A stretch of DNA of 64,000 nucleotides. Origin: Chondrus crispus (Eukaryota; Rhodophyta; Florideophyceae; Gigartinales; Gigartinaceae). The notes beneath the pieces are model-generated. The model was given only the letters and a program-made list of their open reading frames with translations. It did not search any database and was not told where the DNA came from. Location of the stretch: positions 340,612-404,611 of the forward strand of contig NW_005179069.1 of the NCBI RefSeq assembly GCF_000350225.1. The letters are read 5' to 3'. The translations under genes and the position numbers were made by a program. Below, in pieces: positions 36,766 through 48,757 of this stretch; the stretch's first letter is position 1; each line of letters begins with the position of its first letter.

Positions 36766-38182
36766 GTGGGGCAAACGCGTCTCAAAGCTGCCAGGTTCGT
36801 ATTTCGACAACTGAAGAAAGGCGGGTTCGTGCCTGAGGAGGCAAATTTTGATTGCGGAGTTGTCAACTGTTCACACGTTGTAGATGGCAGGAAATATTAT
36901 TCAGGCTTCGTGTTCGTCCCCAACATTTCAGGCCATTTATGCAAATACGGGATAGCGACAACAGCGGCTGGTGCTGCGCACTGTCAGGGGTGCAGACCGC
37001 AATCATATGGCACAACGCATGAAGTCGCAGGCTACGATGCTAACCACATTTATTACCGCTATTGTTTGCGCACACCGTCAGAACTGAATTCGAAGACTCG
37101 TGGACCATGGTGTTTACGAATTTGAAGAGGTTATCCGGTTTTCATTTGAAAGGCCGTATTACTATTGTGGACCAGGAAAGGTCTATTGATTTTCCTTTTG
37201 AAAACGCAATGGAACATGCCAAACCGTTCCTCGACCCTTTGCATTTTAAGAAAAACATGCTGAAGGCATTGGGTAAGGAAAAATCAACCGGTGTTGCTCA
37301 ATATGAACGAGCTGTGCATGCACCATCACGCAGTGCTGTTGAAGCAACGAAGCGGATGTATGAGCAGAGGACTGCGCAATATCTTCTAGATTTACGGATG
37401 CTGCTCCTTACAGAGCATATGCTGGACTGCAGGACCTAATGACGTCATCGCAGAACACGGAAAGCCAAGTGAGCGCCTCAAGTAGGAATCAAATCCGAAG
37501 TGTGGAACCTCAGTCAATGCTGAAAACAGTCCTCGAGTCGCAGGGTAAGTCTTTTCTCAACGGCAAAATATAGCTCTAAATTGTAAGACTCCGGTCCCTT
37601 CGCAAAGTCGAAAGGCATTCGGCATCCCTCATCCGTCGAGGAAGGCCATACCAACCGCATGCGACGTTTTCAGATGGCACAAATCTCATGGAAGCGACGG
37701 GGGTCAGTCAGGTGGATGGGAACAGAGCAAGGCGAGTAGTTCTTAGCAACGAACAGCAGAAACCTCCAGAGTGCTGCTCTTCTTCTCTTGACAGAACTTT
37801 GTTCCCTTGCTGGCACGGAACAGCCGTGCTCTGCGAGAAATATGGGACGATGTTTTTATTTAATTTTATTAGACCCAAAAACCTAACAGTCGCTTGGAAA
37901 GAACAGTACGAGGGGCTCACGTTTGGAATGCCGCAGCAATCAGATGTCGATGGACGGGTACTAGAAGCTCAGGAGCAGGTGTTGTCCGGTTCTACACTCA
38001 GTATTCCGGTTGCCCTTGCTCCACCCCGCGGCAGACCAGTCCAAAACGCAGGGAAACGGATGCGCTCACTGTACGAATCCGGTCCTGCTGCTCGAAAACG
38101 CTCCAACAGCTGCTCCCTGTACTACGTAAAGGAACATACGGCTCGCAAATGTGAACTGCGTCAGATCTTTAAAGATGAATGA
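36766..38182 (+). pseudogene. MULE-type transposase, broken
   Basis: The protein is spread over three frames. First 36766-37125 (Cys/His-containing segment, SGFVFVPNISGHLC). Next 37062-37439, with TMVFTNLKRLSGFHLKGR, an Asp in TIVDQERSID and DPLHFKKNMLKALGK, which resembles the MULE catalytic core. Last 37688-38182, with a SWIM-like FPCWHGTA and a C-terminal knuckle CSLYYVKEHTARKC whose second Cys is Tyr. The order core, SWIM, knuckle fits Mutator-like transposases. The several frame changes mean it is inactive. Confidence 0.65.
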
Positions 38183-38371
38183 AGTAGTGTTTTGCCTGTT
38201 AGATTTGTTAATTTGTTTTCGCCTACTACTTTCGTCACAGTGGGGCAGCTACCCTACCATTTGGTCATTTCCCCTACTGCTTGTGTCACAGTGGGAATTT
38301 TCCGCATACAATAGTTGCTTCCTCTACTGAACTGCCACATTTCCCTCATTTCCCTACTGAACTGCTACTTT

Positions 38372-38576
38372 TCCGAAATTCGCCCACTGTTAAAGTCAAA
38401 TGGCACGAGTTCGCCTACTAATCGTGATATTACCTATTAACCGAAATTCCGCCACCGATAAAGTCAAATGGCACGAGTTCGCCTACTAATCGTGATATTA
38501 CCAACTAACCGAAATTCGGCCACCGATAAAGTCAAATGGCATGAGTTCGCCTACTAATCGTAATATTACCCATTAA
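38372..38576. repeat. Three 68-bp tandem repeats at the MULE right end
   Basis: Units start CCGAAATTC(G/C) at 38372, 38441 and 38509. Each holds AAGTCAAATGGCA(C/T)GAG followed by TTCGCCTACTAATCG. They resemble the subterminal repeat arrays bound by transposases. Confidence 0.85.
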
Positions 38577-38577
38577 T

Positions 38578-39444
38578 AGACCTTTTTCTAAAACTCTGTG
38601 TAATGCCGCACCAATAAAAGAAAAATCGCGTTTTCTCTGATCTAGTACTGCTGGAGATTCTGTATCTCATCCCAGTTCGTTAGCAAACGCAGAGCATCCA
38701 TCACCACTAGTCTAACCTCATTTACCAAGGGAAGTAGTTTTTAAGTTAATTTAAAAAAGATTTTACCAAATTATACTTTTCTGGAAGGGTCCTGTTGCAG
38801 ATTGTCCTCCCGCAAGCGCTTCTAGCAGAGCAGTCGCCGCGAAACACAGTAGCAGTCCCACAGCTGTACCAAAAAACAAACTCGCAGTTTAAAGGTTAGC
38901 AACTCTACAGCGCGACGACAAAATCAGTAGCGACACAGCTATGCAGCGACAATGGTACCAGTGATAAACCAGGCACACAGCCCGTACAGTTGCAGCAACG
39001 AATCAGTTACTCTTGCTTCACACTCCTGTTGTTCCCAATACCTTGTAACCATCACTTCCATTCAATCGACATCCACTTGCTCTAGTCCTCACACCTCCGA
39101 GGCCCGACGCCCTCTCACCCTCTGTCTCCTCTCTGCCAACATCTGCCATGCTGATCCTCCTGGCATCGACACCCCTCCACGACCCCTCTACATAGTTGAT
39201 ACGTTCGCGCCCGTTACTCGGTCTGCCACCTCACGCACGTCCGATCACCATTTCCGACAGCGGCTGATGCGTCCAATTACAACTTCTACCGAGGTTGGTC
39301 TGCGGCCTGCTGATAGAAAGTCCCGGTCCAAAAACGGGACGCCGGCGGCTCTGTGTAAGCCCACTGCCACGACAATGCCACTATAAGTCTATGGATGCTA
39401 AATCACAACATTCGTCCTTTGTTCAAATCTGCCTGCCAGTGCCT
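38578..39444. other. Gene-free segment
   Basis: The left half is AT-rich. A Ser/Thr-rich frame at 38952-39386 has no motif and I do not call it. Nothing else stands out. Confidence 0.4.
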
Positions 39445-40400
39445 TCACCTGTGTTGCTCTTCCTCTTCTGATCCTTCGCCCTGGGGATCATCTTGGGGCG
39501 GCTCTGAGTTGGCTTGGTCCTGATGCAAGCAGCTCTCTCCGCGTATGAGTTCCTTGTTAGTTTGAGACTTGAATGTGTCGTCGTTCTTGCGGTTAAACAA
39601 CTTGACCACTGTGTCTGGGAGTTCTGACTCTCTGGTCCATGTAGCCGAGCGTCGACGGTGTATTTTCACTTTGAACCAACGCTCCGTTTGGTTCGAGTCC
39701 TCACAATACCTTGTCTCACACTCTTCTCTGCGCTTGAGTAGCCAGAGGTCGTCCGGGAACACGCCATTCCTTGGCTCGCCTGATTTAAAACACGTGGTCC
39801 AATCTTGCGAAAGCGATTCACGTGTACTCGCACCCTCTTGGCTCCCACCTCCGACTCCAGCTCGTAGCCGACACGTCCGAGCTTCTGTTTCACAATGTAT
39901 CGTCCGACTCATGGCTTAATGACCTTTTTGCCTTCATCCTTTCCCAGCTTTGTTGATCACATCAACACCCAATCGCCAATCTCGTACCGCGTTTCCCGTA
40001 CAATTTTGTCGTATTGCGTTTTTCCACGTGTTCGTGCTTTTCTGGACTAGGTGAAAAGCTTCTTGTGCAGCGTAGAAAGTCTCCGGACGAGATCATTCGG
40101 TTCCTCGTTTGCCATTTCAAGATCTACTTCGCTCCATGCCTCGAATGCTTCAATTCCGAACATTGCCTCGAATAGTGTCATGCTCGTCGAGGTATGCACG
40201 CTGGTGTTGTAGCGCAGGCAAGCTATGGTCACACGCTCATCTCAGTCTGTGTCACCCGTAGTCATGAAGCTTACTAATTCTTTGGCAACTGTGCGATTCC
40301 ACCTATGAACTGTTCCGTTCGCTTACGGATGCCATGTGTATGTTTGCATCCAGCCAATGCCCAATTGCTCCGTTAGGGCATCTCCACCGCTGCTTTAAAT
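39445..40400 (-). pseudogene. Ty3/gypsy integrase C-terminus with chromodomain-like tail, fragment
   Basis: Reading leftwards from 40400: TYTWHP...ANGTVHRWNRTVAKEL, then ACLRYNTSVHTSTSMTLFEAMFG (40.2 kb), which is the typical end of a gypsy integrase core. KLGRVGYELESEVGAKRVRVH then VNRFRK (39.85 kb) follows. The final frame (39445-39760) has WFKVKIHRRRSATWTRESELPD, like a diverged chromodomain. Stops and frame changes separate the pieces. No LTR is found beside it, so it is an isolated fragment. Confidence 0.75.
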
Positions 40401-40784
40401 CGTGATTAGTTTTTCTGAATAAAGCAATCACCACAAAACCGATCCTCACGCATGCGGTAAAATTTAATTCGTGGTTTAATCTCTTTCAATATACGGATTT
40501 TCGGTCTATTGAATCGCTCTATTCATCACATGTGAGATGTAATGAATAGAATACATCACATACTTGGCACTTTTTCATGTGTGAAAGTACTTTGGAGCCG
40601 AAGTTCTCTCAAGCGAAACAAGTCACTTTCACAACGTACCGTCGGCACAGATGAAGTGAAATCTGCATCAACATCCTCTGCCGCCGTTCCCACTTGCCCT
40701 TCACACCATGGGCAAGGAAAAGCACTGGGACGCAAGTGAAGACGAATGCCTTGCCAAATCGTTCGTCTACGTGAGCAACGACAG
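40401..40784. other. AT-rich gene-free segment with small palindrome
   Basis: A near-perfect palindrome, TATTCATCACATGTGAGATG and continuing TAATGAATA, lies around 40520-40550. No coding sequence is supported. Confidence 0.4.
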
Positions 40785-41390
40785 TGTAGTATAACCCTAT
40801 GGGACGAGATTTAGATCAGCTACTGTAGAGCCCGAGCTCTACAGTACGGCGCGGACGCGCGGGCGTTCTATCACCACCGAATGTTGACAGCCCTGCAGTA
40901 CGCGCGACCGGCACCCACTACTATAGCCGACTACAGTAGCAATACAGTCCATTAAGTACTGTGCTGTAGTATGATAGGACTTACTTGCACATTAGATACG
41001 CGAGCGGACCGACGGCGGACGGGGAAGGAAAAGCACGGGCTTGTCCAGAAACCACACCTCTGGTCAAGCTTACCCCGCTTATCGTAGAACGGGTTCCCAC
41101 TAGCCCGTATCTGGTTAGGGACCGAACGGGCAGAGGGCGCGCGAGCACGCGAGCGAGCATAGATACGCCCCCGCCTGTCACCGCTGGTACATCACCCAGC
41201 GCTGCTCTGGGGCTTCGAGGCGTAGATCCGCCCGCCCGTGCGCGCGTCCCCGTCTGACCCCGCTCTACCACCAAGCTACCCGGGCCCGCTTCCCGGTTCC
41301 GTTAGCTGGGGTTGCTTCCGGTCTTCCCGCCGATCGGGTCTACGTAGAACTGTGCATACACCCCGTCGGCGTCGGGGTGATTATGCTACA
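40785..41390 (+). repeat. LTR of gag-only family, copy A
   Basis: Begins TGTAGTATAACCC and ends GATTATGCTACA. It matches, in inverse orientation, the solo LTR at 45259-45933 in order and motif, and copy B at 59447-60075. It contains the palindrome TACTGTAGAG-CCCGAG-CTCTACAGTA at about 40829-40854. Confidence 0.75.
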
Positions 41391-41391
41391 G

Positions 41392-41408
41392 TGGTCTCCC
41401 GACCTAGA
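41392..41408 (+). other. Putative primer-binding site, copy A
   Basis: TGGTCTCCCGACCTAGA begins one base after the LTR, with the TGG expected to pair with a tRNA 3' CCA. Copy B has TGGTCTCCGGACCTAGA at 60077, and an inverted copy lies at 63033-63049. The tRNA is not identified. Confidence 0.6.
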
Positions 41409-41465
41409 AGACTCTAAGATCGTTCCGAGAAGACAGTATTTTCCTCTGCGTCCGTACGCGTTGAG

Positions 41466-44114
41466 ATGAGTGAGGAGTACGAAGCCTCGATCCGCTTCGC
41501 ACAGGCGGACATGCGAGCGGCTGCGACACAAGTTCAATCAACCCCGTTCGGTGACGGCAACGCAGGTATTCGAGACTGCGAACCGTCGCCCGAGTCCTCC
41601 GAAGGACAAGCGGCGGCGATGTACGAACGCATCGCGGAATACATCGAGGAAGTCCGTACTTCCCTCCGAATCGACGTGGCGGATGCCGTCTACTCGCGCT
41701 GTTGAACGAACTCTGCCCCCCACGGGAGGGCCAGTTTGACCCAGTCAGCCCGTAGCTGGAGAATCTCCGAGCACTGGTCGACCAGCTGCACTCGCGACTG
41801 GTGCTCATCGAAGGCTCGAGGCTCGAGTACCCCGCAACGTATGAAGAACGTCATCCCGACAGCCCAACCTCATCCAGACGTCCTATCGCTCATGCGCTCC
41901 CCTTGTCGGAGCAACTAGTTGTATTCACGCACCTGACCGCTGAGTTGGAGTCCGCAAGGCTGCCCGGCGCGCCCTCGAGAGGGCCCGGTGGTGCCATACC
42001 TCCGACCAGTGCCGCCGCGCAAGGACAACGCCCGACTGGTGCCTTCACCAGTCGAGACGCAGGAGGAAGACGACCGACGACGAACGCAAACGTTGCGTCC
42101 GAGTCCCAAGCTCTGCCACATGCCCCTGTAAGCATGAGGCAGACGGGACGGGTACCGTATCGTGACGACCAGGACCTTGGAGGAGCCGCTCGCGGATCAA
42201 GAGACCCGATTCTCTCTTTACATCCTCGCTGGGGCAGCTACCAGCCGGTGGACCTCACCGCGCACCCCGGTCCGGTAAACGTCCGTACACTATAGCGTAC
42301 GGACGTCTACCGGACTGGTATACCCGTCACCACGTCAGGCGCGTTCGTAAGATGGGAAAAGCATCGGCCGAAAGGTCAACCGGAGCCCCCCAAAAGGGCC
42401 CGGTGCCTGTAGTAGAACGCGACACGAGGTCACGTGCTAAGACAAGGGTCGTTCGTGGGGGCGTGTACTAAATAGCTACAAGGGAAATGGTTGAGGCATT
42501 CGGGCAACTGTAAACCTCGGGTGTGCTCGCGAACTACGGAAACTAGAAGCGCACAACGCGGTGCTCTCGACCCAGCGAGGCAAACACACGGCCAGCGAAC
42601 CGTGCGCGCGAGCGGGGAGGCAACACGCGACGTGGCCATGAGAGCCCTAGGGCGCGAGCGAGGAGAGCGAGAGAGCTTGAACGAGAAGAAGTTAGTTAGT
42701 ACTGTGCAAAACCAAGAACGAGAGTCGCGTCCTTGGTCCTTGTTTGCTTGTCCCCAAACCTACCCGGCGCAAGCGCCAACGACATTATATACTGTACTTG
42801 ATCGCGGTCGAGATGTAACGGCTAGAGCTCAAAAGGTCGCGTCATAGCACACACGTGTACAAGCGCAGTATTAGGTCCACGTGTGCGCCTGTCGAAAGCG
42901 AGCAAGGCTGGTGTAAATGGGCTTGGCACTGTACGTCGGGGTACTTGAGTTATCTAGATACACGTGTACACGAGTAGCGCCAAAAAGGATACTAGAGTGG
43001 CGCGAGTTTGTACTACAGTGCCACTGTACCTCCGAACGCGCCCGACGCGCTAGAAGGGATCCCGACTGATGCCGACACCAGATGGGTCACGGGGCAGCGA
43101 AGCCCCAAGACGGACGCGAATTTCGCGTCCGAAACCCAAGCCCTGCCGCATGTAGCCAGAGACATGGGGCAGATGACACGCGTATCGTACTCGGAGGCCC
43201 AGGACCAAGGAGGAGCCGCTCGCGGATCCGGAGAACCTACGTTCCCCGTCAATCCTCGCTGGGGCGGCTACCCGCCGGTACATCTCACAGCGCACCCCGG
43301 TCCAGAAGACTTCCGTGTGCTACACGAATTCGTACACGGGCTAGCCCCTGCGACCCGGGCCCCAGTGGCTGAGGCGGTCCCACTATTGCCCGGACAACAG
43401 AAGACCGACTCTCTAACGATCGGCCCTATCGCGACGGTGGGAGGCACAACGTGCCGCGCTCGGCGCGGTTTGCCGCTGCCGGATCCCAAACCGACAGCTT
43501 GGGGATTCGAACCCCGAGGTCCCATGCGACAAGTTCGCCTGCGGCATCCCTCCACATTCGAGAAGATGAGTGGCAGGCCGACCCTGTCCTCATCACGCGA
43601 GGCTACGAACCCGTGAGAGGCTGACCTCCCACGCCAGCATCAACGAGATCGACTGGAAGCTTCGCCACTACGTTCTCGCACACGCCGAGAGCCACGAGTG
43701 GTCTGAACCGCAAGGTTGCAGAGCTGGATATCTCCCGTCGAGAAGGGGGCCGAGTGCCGTCTCGCGTCCCTCAGCTTACCGACGAAGATGCACGCCATGC
43801 GGCGACGTTCGCCTCGACGGGCGGCAGCCGGTACGTTGGTTGGCTGTGCTGGACTTACGGGCTCGCCATGTACGCGTCCCTGTTCTTGTTGTCGCAACAA
43901 CGTATGTTCACGGCGTACAGGGACTACCTTTACCAGATATAGACGCCTCCAGGGAAGCGCAATCTCCTCCAGCAGTCTACGCACGAAGGCCGGGGCCTGC
44001 GCCAAGGTGACCCGAGTCGTTCGGGTGCGGGCGTCCGTTTTGCCCCTCGTGAAGTCGGGTACAGATACCCCGGAGTCGATCAAAGGGATCGACGCGACCC
44101 ACGTCCAACGTTAG
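41466..44114 (+). pseudogene. Gag-like ORF, copy A, broken
   Basis: Starts at ATG 41466 (MSEEYEASIRFAQADM) and has the coiled-coil segment MYERIAEYIEEVRTSLRIDV. A stop falls at 41703; the protein continues in other frames with NANVASESQALPH and GLAPATRAPVAEAVPLLPGQ, then LTDEDARHAATFAST and LCWTYGLAMYASLFLLSQQ. The block present in copy B between the two central parts is deleted (about 530 bases). The last block is conserved with copy B but belongs to no family I recognise. Confidence 0.6.
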
Positions 44115-44608
44115 GCGGTATCCCGTCGAGATGGTAAAGCCGACCGGGGCCGTCCCCAGTCGCCTCAGGGGTACATAACGCGATCATATACCTCCAGGAA
44201 TGGGCAGGGGATCCAACTTCCCGATTGAGTTTGGCCCAATACATTTTGATGCAAAAATTACCCTCATACTTGGTGTCAATGTGTGCTGCCAAGCCTACGT
44301 TTCCCTTGGGCAGCAAGCCTTCGACGAAGGAAGCGACGGTGGTTCCTTGTGTCACTTAAGCGCTTTCTTTTTTCAATGCGCTCATCAGCAAGGGCGGCAT
44401 ATCTCTGCATTGCAACTGCCGACTCAGCCCTCGCTGCGGAACCCTCACCTTGTGCTCTGCTTTTAGTTCTCCTTCTCTAGCTTTGTGCTCGTTTTTCGTC
44501 CCTTTTCTTGAGAGCTTGCAAAACAAGTTGGCTTGTCAAATGAGGTCCATTTGCAGTACTGATCCTGACGCGTCCTTCGTCCTTCACGTCTGCATCCCTC
44601 AGTAAATA

Positions 44609-45020
44609 TCACTGGCTTTTGTTGAAAGCAAAAATAAGTTTCTCTTCAGTAACCTCGTCACCGACTTTAAAAATTCTGGAAAGCGCGTTTATATCTGTTC
44701 TGTTTCTTCCCTCGCTGCACAGCCCGCACTTAGAAAACCTCGCCTGAATTGTCTGGCGTACAAATGACTTCGAGTACGCGTTCTGAATATATGACGCAAC
44801 AGTAAACGCATTGAGCGTTGAGTTCGCACGAGCAGAACGATGCAACTCTGCCTGCAAGTAGGAGTTGTAGGCCTCGAACACAGACACATCGAGTGGCTGG
44901 AGTTCATGGGATGTGTGTGCAAGAAGGGAAATATGTAGGATTCTGTTCTGTTTCATTAAGCTCAAAAACGATACTGCACATGCGCAGAATACCCATCAAA
45001 AACGAGTAGCAGCCACTTAC
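44609..45020 (-). pseudogene. Pogo-type DDE transposase C-terminal fragment
   Basis: Near 45000 one frame reads FDGYSAHVQYRF, resembling the second catalytic Asp region. The next frame continues HISLLAHTSHELQPLDVSVFEAYNSYLQ, matching the third-Asp region (PHTSHxLQPLDV) of DDE_1 transposases, and then a helical tail ending at 44609. This is a different lineage from the element at 3.5-6.0 kb, judged by the residues around these motifs. It is truncated on both sides. Confidence 0.65.
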
Positions 45021-45029
45021 CTCCTTGAC

Positions 45030-48000
45030 TGTAGTTCAATGTGCCTGGCAGGCCGCGAACACAGTCCGGCGGTTAAACAAAAAGAAGAAAGACAGCAACA
45101 GAAACAACACTGCCGATGGCACGCGTTACGGAGCGTTCGAGACTCCCTTCCCCTTATGTGGGCTTGCGACCCACGGTAGCTCAGCCCCGATGGGGGGCTA
45201 AGGAAAGATGCCCGGCCGGGGAGGATATTGGTGGTAAAGACTTGTGAATACTTGAGTGTGTAGCATAAACACCCCCAGCGATAGGGGTGTATGCACAGTT
45301 CGACCGAGGCCCTTGTGGATCGGGAAGACGGGGGTGAAGCGGGACAGCGGCTAACGGCACCGGGCAGCGGGCCCGGGTAGCGTGGTAGAGCGGGAACGGG
45401 AAGGACGCCGGTACGCGCGAGCGGTTCGACGCCTCGACGCCCCGGCGCGGTACTGGGTAACGATCCAGTACCGACGGGCGGAGGCGGAGCCGGCTCGTGG
45501 GCGTACCGCTCGCGTCCTCAACCCGCGCTCGGTGCCGCTCTAAGGTAGTTAGCGAGCGCTACCTTACAATAAGCGGGAAGTCGGACCTTGACGGTCGGTC
45601 GGTGACAAGTCCGTGCTTGTCCTCCTCCACCGCCGCCGGTCCGCTCCATATTTAATATACAAAACAACCTATAACACTACAGTACCGAAGTACTGTAGTG
45701 GTCTACTGTAGCACGGATCGGACCGTAATGCAATACTGTCAGCCATCGTGGTTGACAGTACACGTGTGTGCGCGCGCTTCCGTCCCGCGCAACACACGTG
45801 TACACGTGTGTACCCTGTATCCGAGGGGTACACGTGGCCACGCGCAGTGGTACTGTAGAGCATCGGGCTCTACAGCACTAGATCCGTTGTTGATCTCATC
45901 TAACTAAAAAGCCCCAGGGGGGGTTATACTACAGAGGGCTCGGCGAGTGCGGGTTGGGCTTGTGTACGAGAATGTAACCGCGGTTCGCTGGGTTGTAAGG
46001 CCAATGCTCGACGAGCGTCCTCAGCACCTTGCGTATAATTCAAGGTCTTCGACAGGGGCTTGTTCAGCACTACCCGACGGGATCGTAACCGTGTAGCAAC
46101 GCTACTACCGACGTGTTGCCCGATGGCTAAAAACACTCTCACCAGCGCGATCGGGATCGCGGTTGGTGGTACCAACTCTGTCTTATACAGTAATATCTTC
46201 GACGGAGGCGTCGTTGCAACAGCCTTCCTACGGAACTTGAAACAGTAGCAGCGCTACACAACGTGTTGCCCGATGGCTAAAACACCTACACCGGATCGGT
46301 CGCAACCAACGCCGATGGCACCAACAAATAGAAAAGGATAGAGGCGGAAATAGAAATGGATAGGGAATAGAGATAGAAATAGGAATGGTAAAGGATAAGG
46401 AAAATGAATGGGACCCCGAGCAATAGAGGATGTCGTTAGCAGCTTAGAAGTGAAGCGCGTCGCGTGAACGGAAGCGGTCTTCGGCGAAGGCGAGATCTAA
46501 CTCCGGCCACTCGGGTTACCGTTACTGACTTGGTGGTCAGCGGGCTAAGGTATATATCGCCCAGCCGGAGCCACTACAGTAGCTCGCGGCGCTAGATCCT
46601 AGATCTAATCTAATGTCAGCACAATTAATACTGACTAATTAACTAAATAAAATTAATAATTAAAATAAAAACTGTACAAATATTCACACGTGTGTCCCCC
46701 AATCCCGGACTACAGTATTCACATTCCAACTTAGTTTCTTTTTCCCTCACCTCCTTGTGCAACCCCTTATTGCACTACATATCCCCTTCTGAGCGTCCTT
46801 GCGCATCTGCTTCGCTCCTTGATGTCCAGCTGCATTTTCCATCTCGACTCTTTTTTTGCTTTCCCCTGACCGGCGGTCACCATGGGCAAGGACAAGACGA
46901 ACCCCACACCTCCTGTGTCGCCGAGGCGCGCGGGCGATAATGTTATCCGCCAACGCCTTGGAGTTGGCCATCCTTCCCAACCTCGGGCTTTCCGTGGTCT
47001 TCCTTCCGTTCCCCGACTTCCCCCTGACGATCCTCCTTCACAACGGATTGTCCAACCCACTCCCCAAATTACTCCTTCTCCTCGTCGCTACGCCTCCCCC
47101 GCAGAACTACACGACAAGTCCATGCGTGAGCATCCCCTCTTGTTCGCGGCTGCTCTTTGATTCTTCGATCTTGGCGTTCGCGACACCATGAGTGTCGAAA
47201 ATAAATTTGCCGACGGCGCTGGTACATTACCCGGTCACCTCCCCCTCGTGGCCATCCATTCCTACGATTGGTGAGCCCGCATCGCGGTTCCTCCTTCTAT
47301 TCTGCGCGGCTCCTCTCCTTACGGCCGTCGTTCAGTCTCCGTGCGGTTTGTGTCCGTCGTCTGCGATCGCCTCGAATTACCACTGACCGACGGTCTCATA
47401 CCTGCCAGTTATTTTTGTGACACCTGGCAGTACCGTACGGAAGGAGAGCGATCTTACTTAGACAGCATGATCAACTGGACCGCCGGGGACCCCGTAAGAG
47501 AGGCAAATCGCCTTTGGTATAACCAACGGACTGCCACCAACGAAGCCATGTTCTGGACGCGAGCCATCATTCCGGAAAAATTCCGTCATCTCAAACGTGG
47601 GAACCTTCCCTTCTTCCAACATACTGTACGAGTGGAGCGTCGTCTCCGTTCGGAAACCGGCTACTTCGTAGCATACCACATGCTAGAGGCGCGACAAATT
47701 GCGCGAGACCATTACACAAATCTTTATCAAAAATCCCTTCCTGGTGGGGACAGTTCGAAGTGTGTCAGGGTTTTTGGGCAGAGTTTGGTCCTGTGCTCAC
47801 TTATTACGGGAGGTATCTTTGCGATGCGCGGTACGGGCTTTGGGTCGTATTCCTCACCCAATGGTGTGTGAAAGTGGCAGCGACACTACTCTGGGAAACC
47901 TATGACTGCTGGCGCCTTTGGTTTCTGCCTCCCAAACTCATCGAACTCATGAAAATGCTCGATTTCACAGTCCCTCTGGGCGGTGCGGATGTTGATAGCT

Positions 48001-48757
48001 AAGTCGATTCGCTGCTCGAAAAATAGGGAGCGTGAACTGGGACGCGATTACGCGTCAAAATTCTTCCCGCTCCGTCACGCACCAACGCCCATCATTCTCC
48101 CCCAGACGGACTCACTGTGCAGCAGGCGACTTTGCCTGGTTCAACCCGTGGTCAGGGTCCCTGTGTTCAGCAGCGGAAGCTCAGCTGAGCCGCCGATTTG
48201 GGAATCAAATTCCCCTCCCCGTCACCGAACAGGTTATACCCACAGACCCCCGAGTCTCCAATATCTGCACAAAGCCATCACCACCTTCGTCTGCGCGTTC
48301 TTGCGTCACTCCCGCTACGCCTCCTGTAGCACCCGCGGCTCCCTCTTCCTCCACTGTCCAGCCGGCCTCACCAGCTGTGCCGTTAATCCACTTGAGGTCC
48401 CAGCTCATACATCCTCCGCCATCTCTCCCTGCACGCGCTCTCACCCCAGCGTGCCCGTTGGAGGTCAGATCTACAAGGCCAGAGGCCACTGAGAGCCTGT
48501 CTGTCCGTGCAATTCCCAAAAGCGAAGGGGAATCGACCCCTCTTCTCCTCTCTCCAAAACGTGACCTCAAGCCAGCGTCGCGTGAGGCGACTTCTCCTTC
48601 ACCCAAAATTCCAAAAAACCTTGTCCTACCTCGGAGGTGTACGCTTCCCTCCTGCGGGCTCATGGCGTAGCGACGGAAGCCATCAAAGAGGCTTCGTTGG
48701 AGGACCTCAGGATCCTCGCTCGACTACTCACATCTCTTCCGGAAGGTAAATTCCTTC
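45030..48757 (+). repeat. Left arm of large inverted duplication
   Basis: It corresponds in reverse complement to 56000-59045. The inner part (46.7-48.7 kb) appears about 99 per cent identical from the translated frames; the outer 45.9-46.4 kb is visibly more diverged. It is interrupted by the solo LTR at 45259-45933, absent from the right arm. Similarity ends in a small palindromic sequence, GGAAGGTAAATTCCTTCC. Confidence 0.85.
45259..45933 (-). repeat. Solo LTR of the gag-only family
   Basis: On the minus strand it begins TGTAGTATAACCC and ends ATGCTACA, like copies A and B, with flanks GAGTG and GAGGG (one mismatch) as a probable 5-base target duplication. The right arm of the inverted duplication lacks it, showing the empty site. 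It includes the palindrome CACTACAGTA-CCGAAG-TACTGTAGTG and several CACGTG motifs. Confidence 0.8.

Larger units (their letters stand above)
35200..38577 (+). mobile_element. Decayed MULE-type DNA transposon
   Basis: Broken transposase coding (36.8-38.2 kb) preceded by a J-domain remnant lies between ends that carry inverted motifs: AGTAGGCGAA and TAGGCGAAC on the left, TTCGCCTACTA repeatedly on the right. The exact termini and any 9-10 base target duplication could not be fixed, so the limits are approximate. Confidence 0.6.
40785..44215 (+). mobile_element. Gag-only LTR element, copy A (5' LTR and internal part, 3' end missing)
   Basis: It consists of a 606 bp LTR, a primer-binding site and gag-like coding remnants homologous to copy B at 59447-62437. 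No protease, RT or integrase is present. A segment of gag (PRWG...HPGP) occurs twice, at 42.06-42.30 and 43.10-43.31 kb, so the copy is rearranged or nested. Similarity to copy B ends near 44215. Confidence 0.7.

Noticed and set aside
38372..38576. CRISPR-like array of 68-bp repeats
   Set aside because: Units are directly abutting with no spacers and belong to a eukaryotic transposon end.
47271..47335. Possible intron GTGAGC...TTCAG removing a TGA in the left-arm gene
   Set aside because: Removing it changes frame into a poor-quality peptide with an early stop, while the existing frame downstream looks natural.
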